A stretch of 64,000 nt of DNA from Litoreibacter ponti (GTDB lineage Bacteria > Pseudomonadota > Alphaproteobacteria > Rhodobacterales > Rhodobacteraceae): positions 2,666,001-2,730,000 of the forward strand of contig NZ_QBKS01000001.1 of assembly GCF_003054285.1 (NCBI RefSeq), given 5' to 3'. Shown here in pieces: positions 36,654-45,793 of this stretch (position 1 is its first letter; each line of letters begins with the position of its first letter). The notes under the pieces were generated by a model. The model ran no database searches and was not told the DNA's origin. It was given only the letters and a program-made list of their open reading frames with translations. The position numbers and the translations under genes were made by a program.

Positions 36654-36992
36654 GTGAAACTGATCATTGCAGCAATCAAACCGTTCAAGCTGGAGGAGGT
36701 TCGAGAGGCCCTGACCGGCATCGGCGTCCGCGGGATGATGGTCACGGAGATCAAGGGCTTCGGGTCCCAGTCCGGGCATACCGAGATCTACCGTGGCGCA
36801 GAATACGCGGTGAACTTCGTGCCGAAGGTCAAACTGGAGATCGTCGTCGCCGCCAGCATGGCCGACCAGGTCGTGGAGACGATCTCGACCACCGCGAAAA
36901 CCGACAAGATCGGGGATGGCAAGATATTCGTGATGGATGTTGGCCAGGCCGTGCGCGTGCGTACCGGCGAGACGAACGAAGACGCGCTGTAA
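36654..36992 (+). CDS. glnK: P-II nitrogen regulatory protein GlnK/GlnB
   Basis: A 112-residue trimeric signal protein that senses 2-oxoglutarate and ATP/ADP and blocks AmtB when nitrogen is plentiful. MKLIIAAIKPFKLEEVREAL, the T-loop GFGSQSGHTEIYRGAEY with the uridylylated Tyr51, and KIGDGKIFV are textbook P-II. I used the GTG start at 36654 with an AAGGGGAA site before it. It is 34 bases before amtB, the standard glnK-amtB operon. Confidence 0.95.
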   Translation: MKLIIAAIKPFKLEEVREALTGIGVRGMMVTEIKGFGSQSGHTEIYRGAEYAVNFVPKVKLEIVVAASMADQVVETISTTAKTDKIGDGKIFVMDVGQAVRVRTGETNEDAL

Positions 36993-37026
36993 GCGCCGCC
37001 ACTGTTGAAAAAGGGACTTTGGTAAC

Positions 37027-38364
37027 ATGACACGCAACACACTTATTTCCGCGACACTGACCGCAGCCTTGCTGCCGGCCGGTGCCGCCTTCGCGCAGGA
37101 CACGGTCGATCCGGCCGTTCTGCAAACTGACATGGTGTTCATCCTGAACTCGTTGCTGTTCCTCGTGGGTGGCTTCCTTGTGTTCTGGATGGCCGCGGGC
37201 TTTGCGATGCTCGAGGCGGGCCTCGTGCGCTCCAAGAACGTGACGATGCAGCTGACCAAGAACATGGCGCTCTTCTCGCTCGCCGCGATCGCCTACTACC
37301 TTATCGGCTACAACCTGATGTATCCGCTGGGCGACTGGGCCGTAGACGGCGTGTTCTCCGCGCTGTTCCCGGCTGTTGCCGTGCTGGAGGTCGTGGGCGT
37401 CGATGCCGCGGGGGCGGATGACTATTCCTACGCCTCCACCGGTTCGGACTTTTTCTTCCAGCTGATGTTCTGCGCCGCGACCGCCTCGATCGTATCGGGC
37501 ACAGTGGCCGAGCGCATCCGGCTGTGGCCGTTCCTGATCTTCGTGATCATCCTGACCGGTATCATCTATCCCCTGCAGGCCAGCTGGAAATGGGGCGGTG
37601 GCTTCCTGGACGAGATGGGCTTCCTGGACTTTGCAGGTTCGACCGTCGTGCACTCCGTGGGTGGCTGGGCCGCTCTGGTCGGTGCGATCATCCTTGGGCC
37701 GCGTATCGGCAAGTACAAGGACGGCAAGACCATCCCGATGCCCGGCTCCAATCTGGCGCTTGCCACTCTGGGCACGTTCATCCTGTGGATGGGCTGGTTC
37801 GGCTTCAATGGCGGCTCGCAGCTGGCCATGGGCTCCGTGGGCGATGTGGCCGACATCTCGCGCATCTTCTCCAACACCAACGCGGCGGCTGCCGGTGGTG
37901 CTGTGACCGCGCTGATCCTGACGCAGCTGCTGTACAAGAAACCTGACCTCACCATGATCCTGAACGGCGCGCTTGCCGGTCTGGTGTCGATCACCGCAGA
38001 GCCGCTGACCCCATCCCTGGGTGCAGCAACGCTGATCGGTGCTGTCGGTGGTGTGATCGTGGTCTTCGCGGTGCCGTTCCTCGATAAGCTGAAGATCGAC
38101 GATGTGGTCGGCGCCATCCCGGTGCACCTCTTCGCTGGTATCTGGGGCACCATCGCGGTGGTGTTCACGAATGGCGATGCGAGCCTTGGCACGCAGCTCT
38201 ACTCGATCCTGGTGGTCGGTATCTTCACGGTCGTGGCCTCCGCCATTGTGTGGTTCATCCTGAAGGCCACGCTTGGCATCCGGGTCGGTGAGGAAGAAGA
38301 GATCACCGGTCTTGATACCACAGAGCTGGGCATGGAAGCCTACCCCGAGTTCTCCAAAGGCTAA
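37027..38364 (+). CDS. amtB: Ammonium transporter AmtB
   Basis: A 445-residue channel-like transporter with a signal-type leader (residues 1-25, ending GAAFAQ) and eleven membrane segments. The Amt family pattern GGWAALVGAIILGPRIGKY near 212-231 and GWFGFNGGSQLA are present, as expected of the twin-His ammonium pore. The substrate is ammonium. It follows glnK, which is expected to plug it. Confidence 0.95.
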   Translation: MTRNTLISATLTAALLPAGAAFAQDTVDPAVLQTDMVFILNSLLFLVGGFLVFWMAAGFAMLEAGLVRSKNVTMQLTKNMALFSLAAIAYYLIGYNLMYPLGDWAVDGVFSALFPAVAVLEVVGVDAAGADDYSYASTGSDFFFQLMFCAATASIVSGTVAERIRLWPFLIFVIILTGIIYPLQASWKWGGGFLDEMGFLDFAGSTVVHSVGGWAALVGAIILGPRIGKYKDGKTIPMPGSNLALATLGTFILWMGWFGFNGGSQLAMGSVGDVADISRIFSNTNAAAAGGAVTALILTQLLYKKPDLTMILNGALAGLVSITAEPLTPSLGAATLIGAVGGVIVVFAVPFLDKLKIDDVVGAIPVHLFAGIWGTIAVVFTNGDASLGTQLYSILVVGIFTVVASAIVWFILKATLGIRVGEEEEITGLDTTELGMEAYPEFSKG

Positions 38365-38392
38365 CCCTCCCTCGACGCCTTTGAACCCGAAG

Positions 38393-38420
38393 CCCGGGCC
38401 GGAAACGGCCCGGGTTTTTT
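38393..38420 (+). terminator. Terminator of the glnK-amtB operon
   Basis: CCCGGGCCG and CGGCCCGGG form a perfect 9-bp GC stem with a GAAA tetraloop, followed by six T. Confidence 0.92.
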
Positions 38421-38447
38421 CGTTTGGAATTAGAGAGATTCCAAGTC

Positions 38448-38462
38448 TGACAAAAATTATCA
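38448..38462. promoter_or_regulatory. Imperfect palindrome before the iron-binding protein gene
   Basis: TGACAA-AAA-TTATCA is symmetric at five of six positions and lies 72 bases before the gene start. A 7-base inverted pair GTCTGAC (38445-38451) and GTCAGAC (38508-38514) also flanks the region. AT-rich palindromes before iron-uptake genes are common operators for iron repressors, but I cannot assign a specific repressor. Confidence 0.35.
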
Positions 38463-38533
38463 AGAATAGCTTGCATCCGATCTCGAATCCCGTAATTGAG
38501 TAAAACAGTCAGACATTCTATGCAGGAGGTAAC

Positions 38534-39553
38534 ATGTCACCCAAGGCCACCACCGCACTCGCAACGATCGCAGTTCTGGGATCCACCATCGCCGCCTTCG
38601 CGGAAGGGGAATTGAACCTGTATTCGTCGCGCCATTATGACACCGACGAGCGGCTCTATTCGGATTTCACCGACGCCACTGGCATCACAATCAATCGGAT
38701 TGAAGGCAAGGCGGACGAGCTGATCGCCCGGATGCAGGCCGAGGGCGCGAACTCGCCCGCCGACATCTTGCTGACGGTCGACACCTCCCGTCTTGAGCGC
38801 GCCAAAAATGCTGGCGTTCTGCAGGCAATCGAAAGCGATGTGCTGGAAGATAAAATTCCCGACAACCTGCAAGACAGCGATAACCAGTGGTTCGGCTTCT
38901 CGCAGCGCGCCCGGATCATTTTCTACGACAAGGCCACGGTGACCGAGCCGCCGATGGATTATGTCGCCTTGGCCGACCCGAAGTACAAGGGCATGGTCTG
39001 TCACCGCTCGTCCAGCAACGTGTATTCTCAGACGCTGTTGTCAGCGGTGATCGAAAACCACGGCGAAGATGCTGCGCGAGAGTGGGCGCAGGGCATGGTC
39101 GATAACTTCGCGCGCGCCCCGCAGGGCGGCGACACGGATCAGCTGCGCGGCATCGTCTCTGGGGAATGCGCGATCTCGGTCGCCAATACGTATTACTTCG
39201 CGCGGGCCTTGCGAACGGACGTGGACGGCGTGACCGCCGAGATTGACAAGATCGGCTGGGTCTTCCCGGCGCAGGAGGCCGAAGGTGCGCATATCAACCT
39301 GTCCGGCGGTGGCGTTGCCGCCAACGCGCCGAACCGGGAAAACGCGGTCAAGTTCCTTGAATACCTCGCCTCCGATCAGGCGCAGCAGTATTTCTCCAGC
39401 GGCAATGATGAGTTTCCCGCGGTGCCGGGTGTCGCGCTGAGCGAGAGCGTGGCAAAGCTGGGAACGTTCAAGGCCGACCCGGTCAGCCTGAGCGCCGTCG
39501 CCAAGAACGTGCCGACGGCCCAGAAAATCTTCAACGAGGTTGGCTGGAAGTAG
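38534..39553 (+). CDS. Ferric iron ABC transporter substrate-binding protein (FbpA/FutA-like)
   Basis: A 339-residue periplasmic protein with a signal peptide (cleavage after AFA, about residue 22). LNLYSSRHYDTDERLYSDF near 27-45 is the usual start of the iron-binding group, and conserved tyrosines further on (NTYYFARAL near 220) are likely Fe ligands. The permease and ATPase genes are absent here. AGGAGGT lies before the ATG. Confidence 0.9.
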   Translation: MSPKATTALATIAVLGSTIAAFAEGELNLYSSRHYDTDERLYSDFTDATGITINRIEGKADELIARMQAEGANSPADILLTVDTSRLERAKNAGVLQAIESDVLEDKIPDNLQDSDNQWFGFSQRARIIFYDKATVTEPPMDYVALADPKYKGMVCHRSSSNVYSQTLLSAVIENHGEDAAREWAQGMVDNFARAPQGGDTDQLRGIVSGECAISVANTYYFARALRTDVDGVTAEIDKIGWVFPAQEAEGAHINLSGGGVAANAPNRENAVKFLEYLASDQAQQYFSSGNDEFPAVPGVALSESVAKLGTFKADPVSLSAVAKNVPTAQKIFNEVGWK

Positions 39554-39578
39554 GGTCGTCCCGGACAAACGAAAGAAA

Positions 39579-39607
39579 GCCCGCTGGTCGATCCAGCGGG
39601 CGTTTTT
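39579..39607. terminator. Terminator between convergent fbp and polysaccharide export genes
   Basis: GCCCGCTGG pairs with CCAGCGGGC (9 bp, TCGAT loop) and is followed by a five-T run. It separates the two convergent genes. Confidence 0.88.
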
Positions 39608-39608
39608 C

Positions 39609-40721
39609 TTAGTTGGAGACCTGCGCGGCCACGCCGAAGGTCGATCCGATCAGACCAAAGATCGTGCGCGCATTGTTGACCGGGCTTTCAGTGGCATAAA
39701 CCACATCCTTGGGGTTGATGTGGAACTTGCCGGCGCTGAACAGACCGTCCGCATTCGTCAGGTCCATGGTGAAGACCACGCGCTGGTTTTCCGGGCCCCT
39801 GATGCCGTCGGTGCGCACGGCCTTCTGGCCATATTCGCGCAGGACCAGAATACCTTTGGGATTGGCGCGCGCGTCGGACAATCCACCCAACAGGGAAACG
39901 GCATCGAGTGCCGAGACATGCTCTTTCGGGAAGGTCACCAGCTCTTCCTTGCCGGAGGCGCCGAGACCAATGAAATAGCTCTCGTCCTCGACCACCAGAA
40001 TTTTGTCCTGATGCCGCAAGGTCGTATCGAGAGACGGGGTCTTGAACAGCTTGTCCAGGCTGATGGCATAGGTGCTATTGCCGCGCAGAAGCCGGACCTG
40101 GGGATTTTGGAAGCCCGCTGACGCTCCCCCGCCCAGAGCGATTGCGGCAAGCACGGTCATGTCGCGCTCTTGCAGCGGGAAGGAGCCGGGGTTGTTCACC
40201 CCAGAGACCAGATCTATCGAGTGGCGCTGGCCGACCTCGGACGTCAGCTGCACCTGCGCGGACGGAGAGATGCTGATTAGCGCCTCTTGGACCGCATCGC
40301 GTGCATTCGATTCGGTCATGCCGCTGATCCGCACGGAGCCGACATAGGGCACAAAGATATTTCCGTTCGGAGAAACGGTGGAGGTCTGCAGCTGCGCGAC
40401 CCTTTGCCCGGGCGCGGTGAGAAGTGAATTCTCGTCGCTATCCCAGACAGATAGCGTCACCGCGTCGCCCGGCAGAAGCGTTCGACCGACCGGCCCTTTT
40501 TGCTTTCCGATCCACGAGTAGCGCGCAACGTTGCCCGTCCGTGGCCAGTCTTTGACCCGCGGCAACAAGTCCTTGGTCACTTGGTAGACCGAGAAATCAG
40601 CGTCCTCGGCATCGGATTTCTTAATGATTTCAGACTGTAGCGCCGCCCCGCGCGGCAGATCACATGCGGCGACCGAAAACGAAACGGCCGCCATGGTAGC
40701 GATCCAGCGATATTTTTTCAT
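39609..40721 (-). CDS. Polysaccharide export lipoprotein (Wza/BexD family)
   Basis: A 370-residue lipoprotein with lipobox VAAC (Cys20). The PES-type signature LLPGDAVTLSVWDSDE near 82-98 and SLLGGLSDARANPKGILVLREYG near 285-308 place it in the Wza/KpsD/BexD group that forms the outer-membrane outlet for capsule or exopolysaccharide. I chose the ATG at 40721; a much longer open frame would add 89 residues without a leader. The WbpM-like gene lies divergent across a 287-base region. Confidence 0.87.
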   Translation of the reverse strand: MKKYRWIATMAAVSFSVAACDLPRGAALQSEIIKKSDAEDADFSVYQVTKDLLPRVKDWPRTGNVARYSWIGKQKGPVGRTLLPGDAVTLSVWDSDENSLLTAPGQRVAQLQTSTVSPNGNIFVPYVGSVRISGMTESNARDAVQEALISISPSAQVQLTSEVGQRHSIDLVSGVNNPGSFPLQERDMTVLAAIALGGGASAGFQNPQVRLLRGNSTYAISLDKLFKTPSLDTTLRHQDKILVVEDESYFIGLGASGKEELVTFPKEHVSALDAVSLLGGLSDARANPKGILVLREYGQKAVRTDGIRGPENQRVVFTMDLTNADGLFSAGKFHINPKDVVYATESPVNNARTIFGLIGSTFGVAAQVSN

Positions 40722-40975
40722 TCTGGCCCCCCAAGGCGCTTGGCCGGGTATCCTCCCGCCGTTGACTTGAGAAACCACATTTGGGGAACGCGAGCAAGCT
40801 TGTGAGAGAGGCTCATGCAATTGCGCGAACGCCGCCAGAGAGTATCCTTGTTTTTCAGTCAGACCAGCCTGCGAGAATTCGCCGCTTTTGCCTCTTCTGC
40901 GGGTGGGGGCGCTTGCGTTGGAACTTGCATTGACCGTAGTTTGGCGTAGGGGAGAGAAACGTCGGCACAACTTCC

Positions 40976-40990
40976 CCGTGCATTGCACGG
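40976..40990. promoter_or_regulatory. Inverted repeat upstream of the WbpM-like gene
   Basis: CCGTGCA-T-TGCACGG is a perfect 7-base inverted repeat with a single central base, 18 bases before the ATG at 41009. It could be an operator or a leader hairpin; the ribosome-binding AAGGA lies just after it. The rest of the 287-base region (40722-41008) contains no gene that I can support. Confidence 0.4.
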
Positions 40991-41008
40991 CGTGTCGCGC
41001 AAGGATTT

Positions 41009-42895
41009 ATGATGTTTGATTTTTTTATCTCGTTGTCGTCGGGCTTTCGCCGCGCAATCCTGCTCTCCATCGATGTCATTTCAATCGCAGTCAGCGTCGT
41101 TTTTGCGTTTGCGATTCTCGAAGGGTCAGTTTGGCCTACGGCGGCACTTTCCCAATCGGGCCTCCTGATCCTGACCATCACTCTTTTGTCCGTGCCGGTG
41201 CTGATGCTGGTGGGCACCAACCGTGTGAAACTCTCCGCGTTCGAGATCTACGATGTGAACCTCGGCCTGTTCGCCGCGACCGCGATGGCCGCGATCACCG
41301 GCGTTCTTGCGGTGCTCAATGGCGTGCCGGATGCGTTTCAGTTGGCGATGGTCACCGCGGTGGCCTTCATGGGGGTACATGTCACCGGGCGACTGGTCGG
41401 CAGACACATCCTGCGACGCCGATTGACCGACGGTGAAGGGCGCATACCGGTTGCGATCTTCGGCGCTGGTGCGGCGGGCGTACAGCTTTTGGCGGCGTTG
41501 CGGAAGGATCTTTACATGCGCCCGGTCACGTTTGTGGATGACAATCCGGCGCTGCAATCGATGACGGTCTCTGGCATGAAGGTGCGGTCAAGATCCGATC
41601 TTGAGCGAATGATCAGTCGCGGCCGCGTGCAGCGGATTTTGTTGGCGATGCCGTCGATGAACGAGGTCAAACTTCGTCGCGTTACGCAAGAGCTGTCGAG
41701 CCTAGGAACGGAAGTTCACGCCCTGCCGTCCTACACCGAGTTGGTCGAAGGCAAGGGTCTTGCAGGCAGCTTGCGACCTGTGACCGCGGACATGCTTCTG
41801 GGCCGCGACAAGGTGGATTTGCAGACCCCGGAGATGGCGCGGGCTTATGCCGGGCGCCGGGTCTTGATCACAGGGGCGGGTGGCTCGATCGGGTCCGAGT
41901 TGTGCCGTCAGATCCTTGCGTGTCGCCCGCAGCGGCTGACGCTGCTCGATCACTCCGAATACGCGCTCTACACCATCGCGCGAGAGTTGCAGCCCCTGGC
42001 GGACGCTGCGGGTATTGAGCTGACAGCGCGGCTTGGCTCGGTGTGCGACAAGGCGCGGATGCAGCATGTAATCGCGGAATCTGAGATCGATATCGTGCTG
42101 TTTGCGGCGGCCTATAAGCATGTTCCGCTGGTCGAGGACAACGAGATCGAGGGGCTACGCAACAATCTCTTCGGAACGCTGACAACCGCCGAAGTCGCGC
42201 AAGCCGCACAGGTCGAGCGTTTCATTCTGGTATCCACCGATAAGGCCGTGCGCCCGACAAATATCATGGGCGCGAGCAAGCGCCTTGCGGAGCTTGCGAT
42301 ACAGGACCTGCAAACCCGCTCCGAGACGACCAAGTTCGCGATGGTCCGTTTCGGCAATGTTCTTGGCTCTTCGGGTTCGGTCATTCCGCTGTTCCAAGAG
42401 CAGATTGCCAAGGGCGGGCCGATCACGCTGACCCATGAGAAGATCACGCGATACTTCATGACGCTGTCGGAGGCCTCTCGTCTGGTGCTTCTGGCAGGTG
42501 CCTATGCCGATGGCGGGGATGTTTTCGTGCTCGACATGGGTGCGCCCGTGAACATCCGCGATCTGGCCCGTCGCATGGTCGAGCTGTCCGGCCTGACCGT
42601 GCGCGATGACGAAAACCCGTTGGGCGATATTGAGGTCGAAACCATCGGGCTGCGCCCCGGCGAAAAGCTCTATGAAGAGCTGTTTCTCGGCAAGGATATC
42701 CTGCCCACGCCGCATCCGAAGATCATGCGGGCCGAGGAAAACCGGCTATCTCAGATCGAGATGGCCCGCATCCTGAAGCAGGTGCGTGAGGTCATCGCGA
42801 CCCAGGACGCCGATGCGCTGCGCTATATTTTGCAGGAAAGCGTGGATGGCTTTCAGGGCGTCGACGTGGCCGCGAAGGTGGATGGCCTGCGCTGA
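41009..42895 (+). CDS. Membrane-anchored nucleotide-sugar epimerase/dehydratase (WbpM/CapD-like)
   Basis: A 628-residue protein with four membrane segments in the first 130 residues, a first Rossmann domain (IFGAGAAGVQLL near 148-159) and a second, catalytic one (ITGAGGSIGSE near 293-303). FAAAYKHVPLVEDNE near 370-385 and GASKRLAELAIQ near 415 carry the WbpM-type active site. Related enzymes convert UDP-GlcNAc to a 4-keto-6-deoxy sugar for surface polysaccharide. The exact product cannot be told. It is followed by three more sugar genes on the same strand. Confidence 0.9.
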   Translation: MMFDFFISLSSGFRRAILLSIDVISIAVSVVFAFAILEGSVWPTAALSQSGLLILTITLLSVPVLMLVGTNRVKLSAFEIYDVNLGLFAATAMAAITGVLAVLNGVPDAFQLAMVTAVAFMGVHVTGRLVGRHILRRRLTDGEGRIPVAIFGAGAAGVQLLAALRKDLYMRPVTFVDDNPALQSMTVSGMKVRSRSDLERMISRGRVQRILLAMPSMNEVKLRRVTQELSSLGTEVHALPSYTELVEGKGLAGSLRPVTADMLLGRDKVDLQTPEMARAYAGRRVLITGAGGSIGSELCRQILACRPQRLTLLDHSEYALYTIARELQPLADAAGIELTARLGSVCDKARMQHVIAESEIDIVLFAAAYKHVPLVEDNEIEGLRNNLFGTLTTAEVAQAAQVERFILVSTDKAVRPTNIMGASKRLAELAIQDLQTRSETTKFAMVRFGNVLGSSGSVIPLFQEQIAKGGPITLTHEKITRYFMTLSEASRLVLLAGAYADGGDVFVLDMGAPVNIRDLARRMVELSGLTVRDDENPLGDIEVETIGLRPGEKLYEELFLGKDILPTPHPKIMRAEENRLSQIEMARILKQVREVIATQDADALRYILQESVDGFQGVDVAAKVDGLR

Positions 42896-42906
42896 GCGGC
42901 TTTGGT

Positions 42907-43755
42907 GTGAAATCGAACTCCCCTTGTCTTTTGATGGGCGCGTCGAGCCGCGTCGGCTCCATGATCGCGCGGGTTTGGCGTGCGGGAGCTTTCCCTGTCC
43001 TGACCCAAGCGCGCCGTGGGCCATGCGATCTTGTGTGGGACCCGCTGGCTGACGGAACGGCGCCGCTTGAAGCGTTCTGCGCGAAGCAGGGTCGTCTATC
43101 TGCAATCGTCTCCTTCGTCGGTGCGACGCCCGGCGGCTCTGGTGAGATGTCTCAGACTGCTGCTCTGGCGTCTTGCCTCCTGAAAGCGGCGAAGGCGTGC
43201 GGTATCTCGCGGGTGCTGCTGGCATCTTCTTCTGCCGTGTATGGTCCCGGGCAAAACCTGACTGAGGCGCATCCGCTGCTTGGTTCATCGGACTACGCGC
43301 GGGCCAAGATCGATATGGAGAATGTTGCTGCCGGATACCGCACGCCCGCGCTCAACGTGTGTTGTCTGAGGATCGGCAACGTGGCCGGGGCGGACGCGCT
43401 TCTTGGTCCCTCGGGACACCACCGATACATTGATCGATATGCGGACGGCGGCGGGCCCATGCGCAGCTATATCGGGCTCAAAAGCCTCGCGCGCACGCTC
43501 GAGGCGCTGTTGGGCCATACCGAGCCTTTGCCCTATTTTCTCAACGTCGCAACAGCGCCGCCTGTGGCGATGGAGGAGCTCGCCGAGCATCGCGGGCTAG
43601 ATTGGGAATGGCGCGAGGCTGCGCCACACACCGGGCATCTTCAACGGATCACCCTCGACGTGTCGCGGCTGCGAGCGTATGTCGGGGACGGCGTGCTCAA
43701 AGCGGACGCGCAAAGCCTGGTTTCGGAATTGGACGGTCTCGATGACACCCACTAA
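42907..43755 (+). CDS. NAD-dependent epimerase/dehydratase (extended SDR)
   Basis: A 282-residue short-chain dehydrogenase-like protein. LLMGASSRVGS near 8-18 corresponds to the nucleotide-binding loop, SSSAVYGPGQ near 107-116 and DYARAKIDME near 128-137 give the Tyr-x-x-x-Lys pair. Probably modifies a nucleotide sugar. The GTG start at 42907 follows the WbpM-like stop by 11 bases, and the end overlaps the sugar transferase gene by 14 bases. Confidence 0.75.
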   Translation: MKSNSPCLLMGASSRVGSMIARVWRAGAFPVLTQARRGPCDLVWDPLADGTAPLEAFCAKQGRLSAIVSFVGATPGGSGEMSQTAALASCLLKAAKACGISRVLLASSSAVYGPGQNLTEAHPLLGSSDYARAKIDMENVAAGYRTPALNVCCLRIGNVAGADALLGPSGHHRYIDRYADGGGPMRSYIGLKSLARTLEALLGHTEPLPYFLNVATAPPVAMEELAEHRGLDWEWREAAPHTGHLQRITLDVSRLRAYVGDGVLKADAQSLVSELDGLDDTH

Positions 43756-44335
43756 ACGCGCGTTTGATTTGCTGTGCGTTCTGGTGCTTGGCCTGATTTT
43801 ATTGCCGGTCTTTATTTTGGTGGCGATCTGGATCGCGGTCCAAGACGGTCGTCCGATCCTCTACCGGTCAGAGCGGATGCGTACCCCGACGCAGGCTTTC
43901 GATTTGCTGAAGTTCCGCACTATGACTGTTGCCGACGCGGATCGCGGGGTGTCTGGTGGGGACAAGTCATCCCGTGTGACCCGTGTCGGGGCCAAGCTCA
44001 GACGTCTGCGGCTCGATGAGATCCCCCAGCTGTGGAATGTGCTAGTGGGCGACATCAGCTTCGTCGGCCCCCGACCGCCGCTGCGGGAATATGTCGAGCG
44101 TTTTCCCGATCTCTACGCAGAGGTTCTCAAGAGCAGGCCGGGTATCACGGGCCTTGCATCCGTGAAGTTTCATCGCCGGGAAGGGGCGTTGCTGGCGGCC
44201 TGCAATACACCCGCAGAGACTGATGAGGTCTATGCCCGGCGATGTGTGCCCCGAAAGGCGCAGCTGGACTTGATTTACCAGAGAAATCGCTCGATTTGCT
44301 TTGATGCCATATTGATGATCAAAACGGTCTTTTGA
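43742..44335 (+). CDS. Initiating sugar-phosphate transferase (WcaJ/PglC-like)
   Basis: A 197-residue membrane enzyme that loads the first sugar-phosphate onto the lipid carrier undecaprenyl phosphate. One N-terminal membrane or re-entrant segment (about 8-30), then FDLLKFRTM (53-61), RLRLDEIPQLWNVLVGDISF near 88-107, GPRPPL and PGITGLA: the normal polyprenol-phosphate transferase set. The length matches the short one-domain type. I chose the ATG at 43742. Confidence 0.92.
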   Translation: MTPTKRAFDLLCVLVLGLILLPVFILVAIWIAVQDGRPILYRSERMRTPTQAFDLLKFRTMTVADADRGVSGGDKSSRVTRVGAKLRRLRLDEIPQLWNVLVGDISFVGPRPPLREYVERFPDLYAEVLKSRPGITGLASVKFHRREGALLAACNTPAETDEVYARRCVPRKAQLDLIYQRNRSICFDAILMIKTVF

Positions 44336-44401
44336 CTTGGAGTTGACAGGATGCGGCGCATAGCGCATCCGAGGCGCACGTTTTCTGCGGAAGGGTTCTT
44401 T

Positions 44402-45739
44402 ATGAAAATCGCGATGATTGGCACGGGGTATGTTGGCCTAGTCTCCGGCGTTTGTTTCTCGGATTTCGGGCATAACGTGGTGTGCGTCGACCAAGATCCG
44501 CGCAAGATCGAGATGCTGAATGCCGGTGAGGTGCCGATCTACGAGCCCGGGCTCGACGCGCTGATGGCGAAGAATGTCGAGGCTGGCCGTCTGTCCTTTA
44601 CCACTGATCTGAACGAGGGGATCAAGGACGCTGAAGCGGTGTTCATCGCCGTTGGGACGCCCACGCGACGGGGCGACGGGCATGCGGACCTGACGTTTGT
44701 TTATGCCGCGGCGCAGGATATCGCGACAGCGCTCGTAGCCGCGGGCAATCCCTACACCGTGATCGTCACCAAATCGACTGTGCCGGTGGGCACCAATCGG
44801 CAGGTGAAGCAGGTTGTCCGCAAGGCCGCGCCCGATTTGCAATTTGATGTGGCCTCCAACCCGGAGTTCCTGCGCGAAGGGGCGGCAATCGAGGACTTCA
44901 TGAAGCCTGACCGCGTGGTCGTCGGGGTCCAGAACGATCGTGCTGCAGAGGTCATGCAAGAGATTTACCGCCCGCTATTCCTGCGCGATTTCCCAATCAT
45001 CACGACCGATCTGGAAAGCGCGGAGATGATCAAATACGCAGCCAACGCGTTTTTGGCGACGAAGATCACCTTCATCAACGAAATCGCCGCGCTTTGCGAA
45101 AAGACTGGCGCGGATATCAAGAATGTCTCGAAAGGGATGGGGCTGGACAACCGGATCGGCAACAAGTTTCTGCATGCGGGTCCCGGTTACGGCGGCTCGT
45201 GCTTTCCGAAAGATACCAGCGCTTTGGCGCGGATCGGCCAGGAACACGCCGTTCCCATGCAAATCACGGAGGCCGTCATTCGCGTCAATGACGGGGTGAA
45301 GGCGCGGATGATCGAGAAGCTGCGCGATCTCTGCGAGGGCTCGTTCAACGGCAAGACGATTGCGGTATTGGGCGTGACCTTCAAGCCCAATACCGACGAC
45401 ATGCGCGATGCGCCGTCGCTGACGATCGTACCCGCACTGGTAGGCGGAGGCGCCAAGGTGCGTGTGGTCGATCCGCAAGGCGCACGGGAGGGCGAGCATC
45501 TGCTGCCCGGCGTGCAGTGGCATGATGACCCGTACAAGGCCGCTCAGAAGGCGGACGCGCTGATCATCCTGACCGAGTGGAACGAGTTCCGCGCGTTGGA
45601 TCTCAAGAAACTTGCACGCAAGATGGCAAGCCCCCGGATGGCTGATCTGCGCAACATCTATAGCGCGAAAGATGCCAAGCGGTCGGGGTTTGAGGCCTAT
45701 GTCTCGGTCGGTCGCGAAGACATGTTCAGCGTCGGCTGA
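44402..45739 (+). CDS. ugd: UDP-glucose 6-dehydrogenase
   Basis: A 445-residue enzyme that oxidises UDP-glucose to UDP-glucuronate, a precursor of acidic polysaccharides. The NAD motif GTGYVGL is at 7-13, the substrate segment NPEFLREGAAIEDF near 158-171, and the catalytic Cys lies in PGYGGSCFPKD near 260. I chose the ATG at 44402; the longer open frame adds a basic stretch. It ends the polysaccharide locus and is followed by a terminator. Confidence 0.95.
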   Translation: MKIAMIGTGYVGLVSGVCFSDFGHNVVCVDQDPRKIEMLNAGEVPIYEPGLDALMAKNVEAGRLSFTTDLNEGIKDAEAVFIAVGTPTRRGDGHADLTFVYAAAQDIATALVAAGNPYTVIVTKSTVPVGTNRQVKQVVRKAAPDLQFDVASNPEFLREGAAIEDFMKPDRVVVGVQNDRAAEVMQEIYRPLFLRDFPIITTDLESAEMIKYAANAFLATKITFINEIAALCEKTGADIKNVSKGMGLDNRIGNKFLHAGPGYGGSCFPKDTSALARIGQEHAVPMQITEAVIRVNDGVKARMIEKLRDLCEGSFNGKTIAVLGVTFKPNTDDMRDAPSLTIVPALVGGGAKVRVVDPQGAREGEHLLPGVQWHDDPYKAAQKADALIILTEWNEFRALDLKKLARKMASPRMADLRNIYSAKDAKRSGFEAYVSVGREDMFSVG

Positions 45740-45743
45740 ACGC

Positions 45744-45773
45744 AAAACGGCCGCCCGGATCAGGGGCGGCCGT
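45744..45773. terminator. Hairpin between ugd and trxA
   Basis: ACGGCCGCCC pairs with GGGCGGCCGT (10 bp, 7-base loop). The T tract (TTTT) lies on the minus-strand side, so it best fits termination of trxA; it may also stop ugd from the other side. Confidence 0.8.
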
Positions 45774-45793
45774 CAGTGTTAGATTGGCTGGGA

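Noticed and set aside
36829..38463. 544-residue frame opposite amtB
   Set aside because: His- and Arg-rich shadow without domains; amtB and glnK are clear on the plus strand.
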